A stretch of 64,000 nt of DNA, from NCBI RefSeq assembly GCF_036924515.1, contig NZ_JAZHRR010000001.1, forward strand, positions 5,985,001-6,049,000, read 5' to 3'. The translations under genes and the position numbers were made by a program. Of this stretch, positions 63,484 to 64,000 are shown in pieces (positions within the stretch are counted from its first letter, which is position 1; every line of letters starts with the position of its first letter). The notes under the pieces were generated by a model. The model saw only the letters and a program-made list of their open reading frames with translations, had not been told where the DNA came from and ran no database searches. The stretch is from Bradyrhizobium sp. AZCC 1610 (lineage in GTDB: Bacteria; Pseudomonadota; Alphaproteobacteria; Rhizobiales; Xanthobacteraceae).

Positions 63484-63995
63484 TGGCCGGCACTCTCCGA
63501 ATGACGCAACTGCATCCGCCGATTGAGCGCGGTGACGCGGCCATCGCCGGTCGGCTGGTAGAACACCGAATAGCGCTTGGTGGTAGCCGCAAACGCCGCC
63601 GCGTCGCTGTCCTTCTTCACCTCGAAAGCGTCGAAGCCCGCACGCAGCATGAACACGAACTGATCGCGCAGCACCTGGCCGGTGGCGCGCAGCTCGCCTT
63701 CGAACCCGTACCGCTCGCGCAGGAGTCGCGCCTGGCTATAGGCGCGGCCGTCGCGGAACGACGGAAACACCAGCGCGACAGCGGCCAGCCGGTCGAGATA
63801 CGGCACGAGATCGTCGATGTCGCGATTGTTCGGCCAGATCACGCCGAGCTTGCCGGGGCGCGCCAGCAAGGCTTGCGGATCTTCGAGAAACCGCGCCGCC
63901 GTAACCAGGATCGCGCCATCGCCCGGCAGTTCGGCGCCGTCGGGCACATGGACGAACAGGTCGGCTGCAATTTTTCCGTCCTTAACGAGTGGCAT
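63480..63995 (-). CDS. DUF934 sulfate-assimilation accessory protein
   Basis: 171 aa, complete; its ATG is 5 bases from the window edge. LGVIWPNNRDIDDLVPYLDRLAAVALVFPSFRDGRAYSQARLLRER is the DUF934 signature. Such genes are nearly always next to cysI and cysH and are believed to help sulfite reductase or APS reductase, but biochemistry is lacking. The GTGA overlap with cysH indicates coupling. CysI is expected just beyond the right edge. Confidence 0.92.
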   Translation of the reverse strand: MPLVKDGKIAADLFVHVPDGAELPGDGAILVTAARFLEDPQALLARPGKLGVIWPNNRDIDDLVPYLDRLAAVALVFPSFRDGRAYSQARLLRERYGFEGELRATGQVLRDQFVFMLRAGFDAFEVKKDSDAAAFAATTKRYSVFYQPTGDGRVTALNRRMQLRHSESAGQ

Positions 63996-64000
63996 AGACC

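Noticed and set aside
1..64000. tRNA or rRNA genes
   Set aside because: I read both strands for T-loop and acceptor patterns and found none that could form a cloverleaf; a covariance-model scan would settle this.

Overview
The window is GC-rich DNA from an alphaproteobacterium, most likely Bradyrhizobium or a close relative in the Nitrobacteraceae. This rests on the gene families and their order, on alphaproteobacterial families of unknown function (DUF1465, DUF1192, DUF934, DUF459) and on several families of long palindromic intergenic repeats. The genus call is inference; no rRNA or other taxonomic marker is present.

Layout. 1-9.7 kb is a one-directional central-carbon block: transketolase, gap, pgk, a class II and then a class I fructose-bisphosphate aldolase, a divergent ThiE-like protein, an exported Sel1-repeat protein and an inositol monophosphatase (suhB). 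9.7-17.9 kb is an accessory region with lower coding density. It holds a truncated IS5-type transposase, a decayed tyrosine recombinase, three full and one partial copy of a dispersed repeat, a LysR/Bug-receptor divergent pair, a methyltransferase, a VOC protein, a DUF4337 protein and small membrane or lipoproteins. 17.9-24 kb carries an RND efflux pump pair, a CFA-synthase-like methyltransferase and a remnant of a DUF1295 gene. 24-31.6 kb carries a non-flagellar MotA-like/OmpA-like pair with an overlapping GNAT gene, an MsbA-type ABC exporter, ribosomal protein L31, DUF1465, DUF1192 and a quinone oxidoreductase.

31.7-47.4 kb is rich in signalling and envelope genes: a membrane c-di-GMP protein with degenerate GGDEF and intact EAL, an L,D-transpeptidase with a second catalytically empty domain, a PQQ alcohol dehydrogenase cluster, a Cache-type diguanylate cyclase, galU, an MltB-type transglycosylase, a DUF459 SGNH-like protein lacking the catalytic serine, and a CsbD-like protein. 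The PQQ cluster has a dehydrogenase with the DYD lanthanide signature, a cytochrome c, an unknown exported protein and a PCuAC copper chaperone with an exact metal-binding motif. 47.5-58.6 kb contains two SDR enzymes, a GNAT, a TfdA-like dioxygenase, YqgE, a stand-alone DsbD N-terminal domain, a Wzx-like flippase, a TSUP exporter, a bdhA-patatin pair (PHB metabolism) and a CAP-domain lipoprotein. 58.7-64 kb is a minus-strand sulfate assimilation operon: DUF934, cysH, sulfate-binding protein, cysT, cysW, cysA.

The most interesting parts are the putative lanthanide-dependent alcohol oxidation cluster (36.5-40.8 kb), the orphan stator-like proton channel pair (24.2-26.4 kb), two envelope proteins whose folds look catalytically dead (DUF459 and the second L,D-transpeptidase domain), and the families of structured repeats, two copies of which sit directly before start codons inside co-directional gene pairs. 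No CRISPR array, tRNA, rRNA or recognisable defence system was seen.
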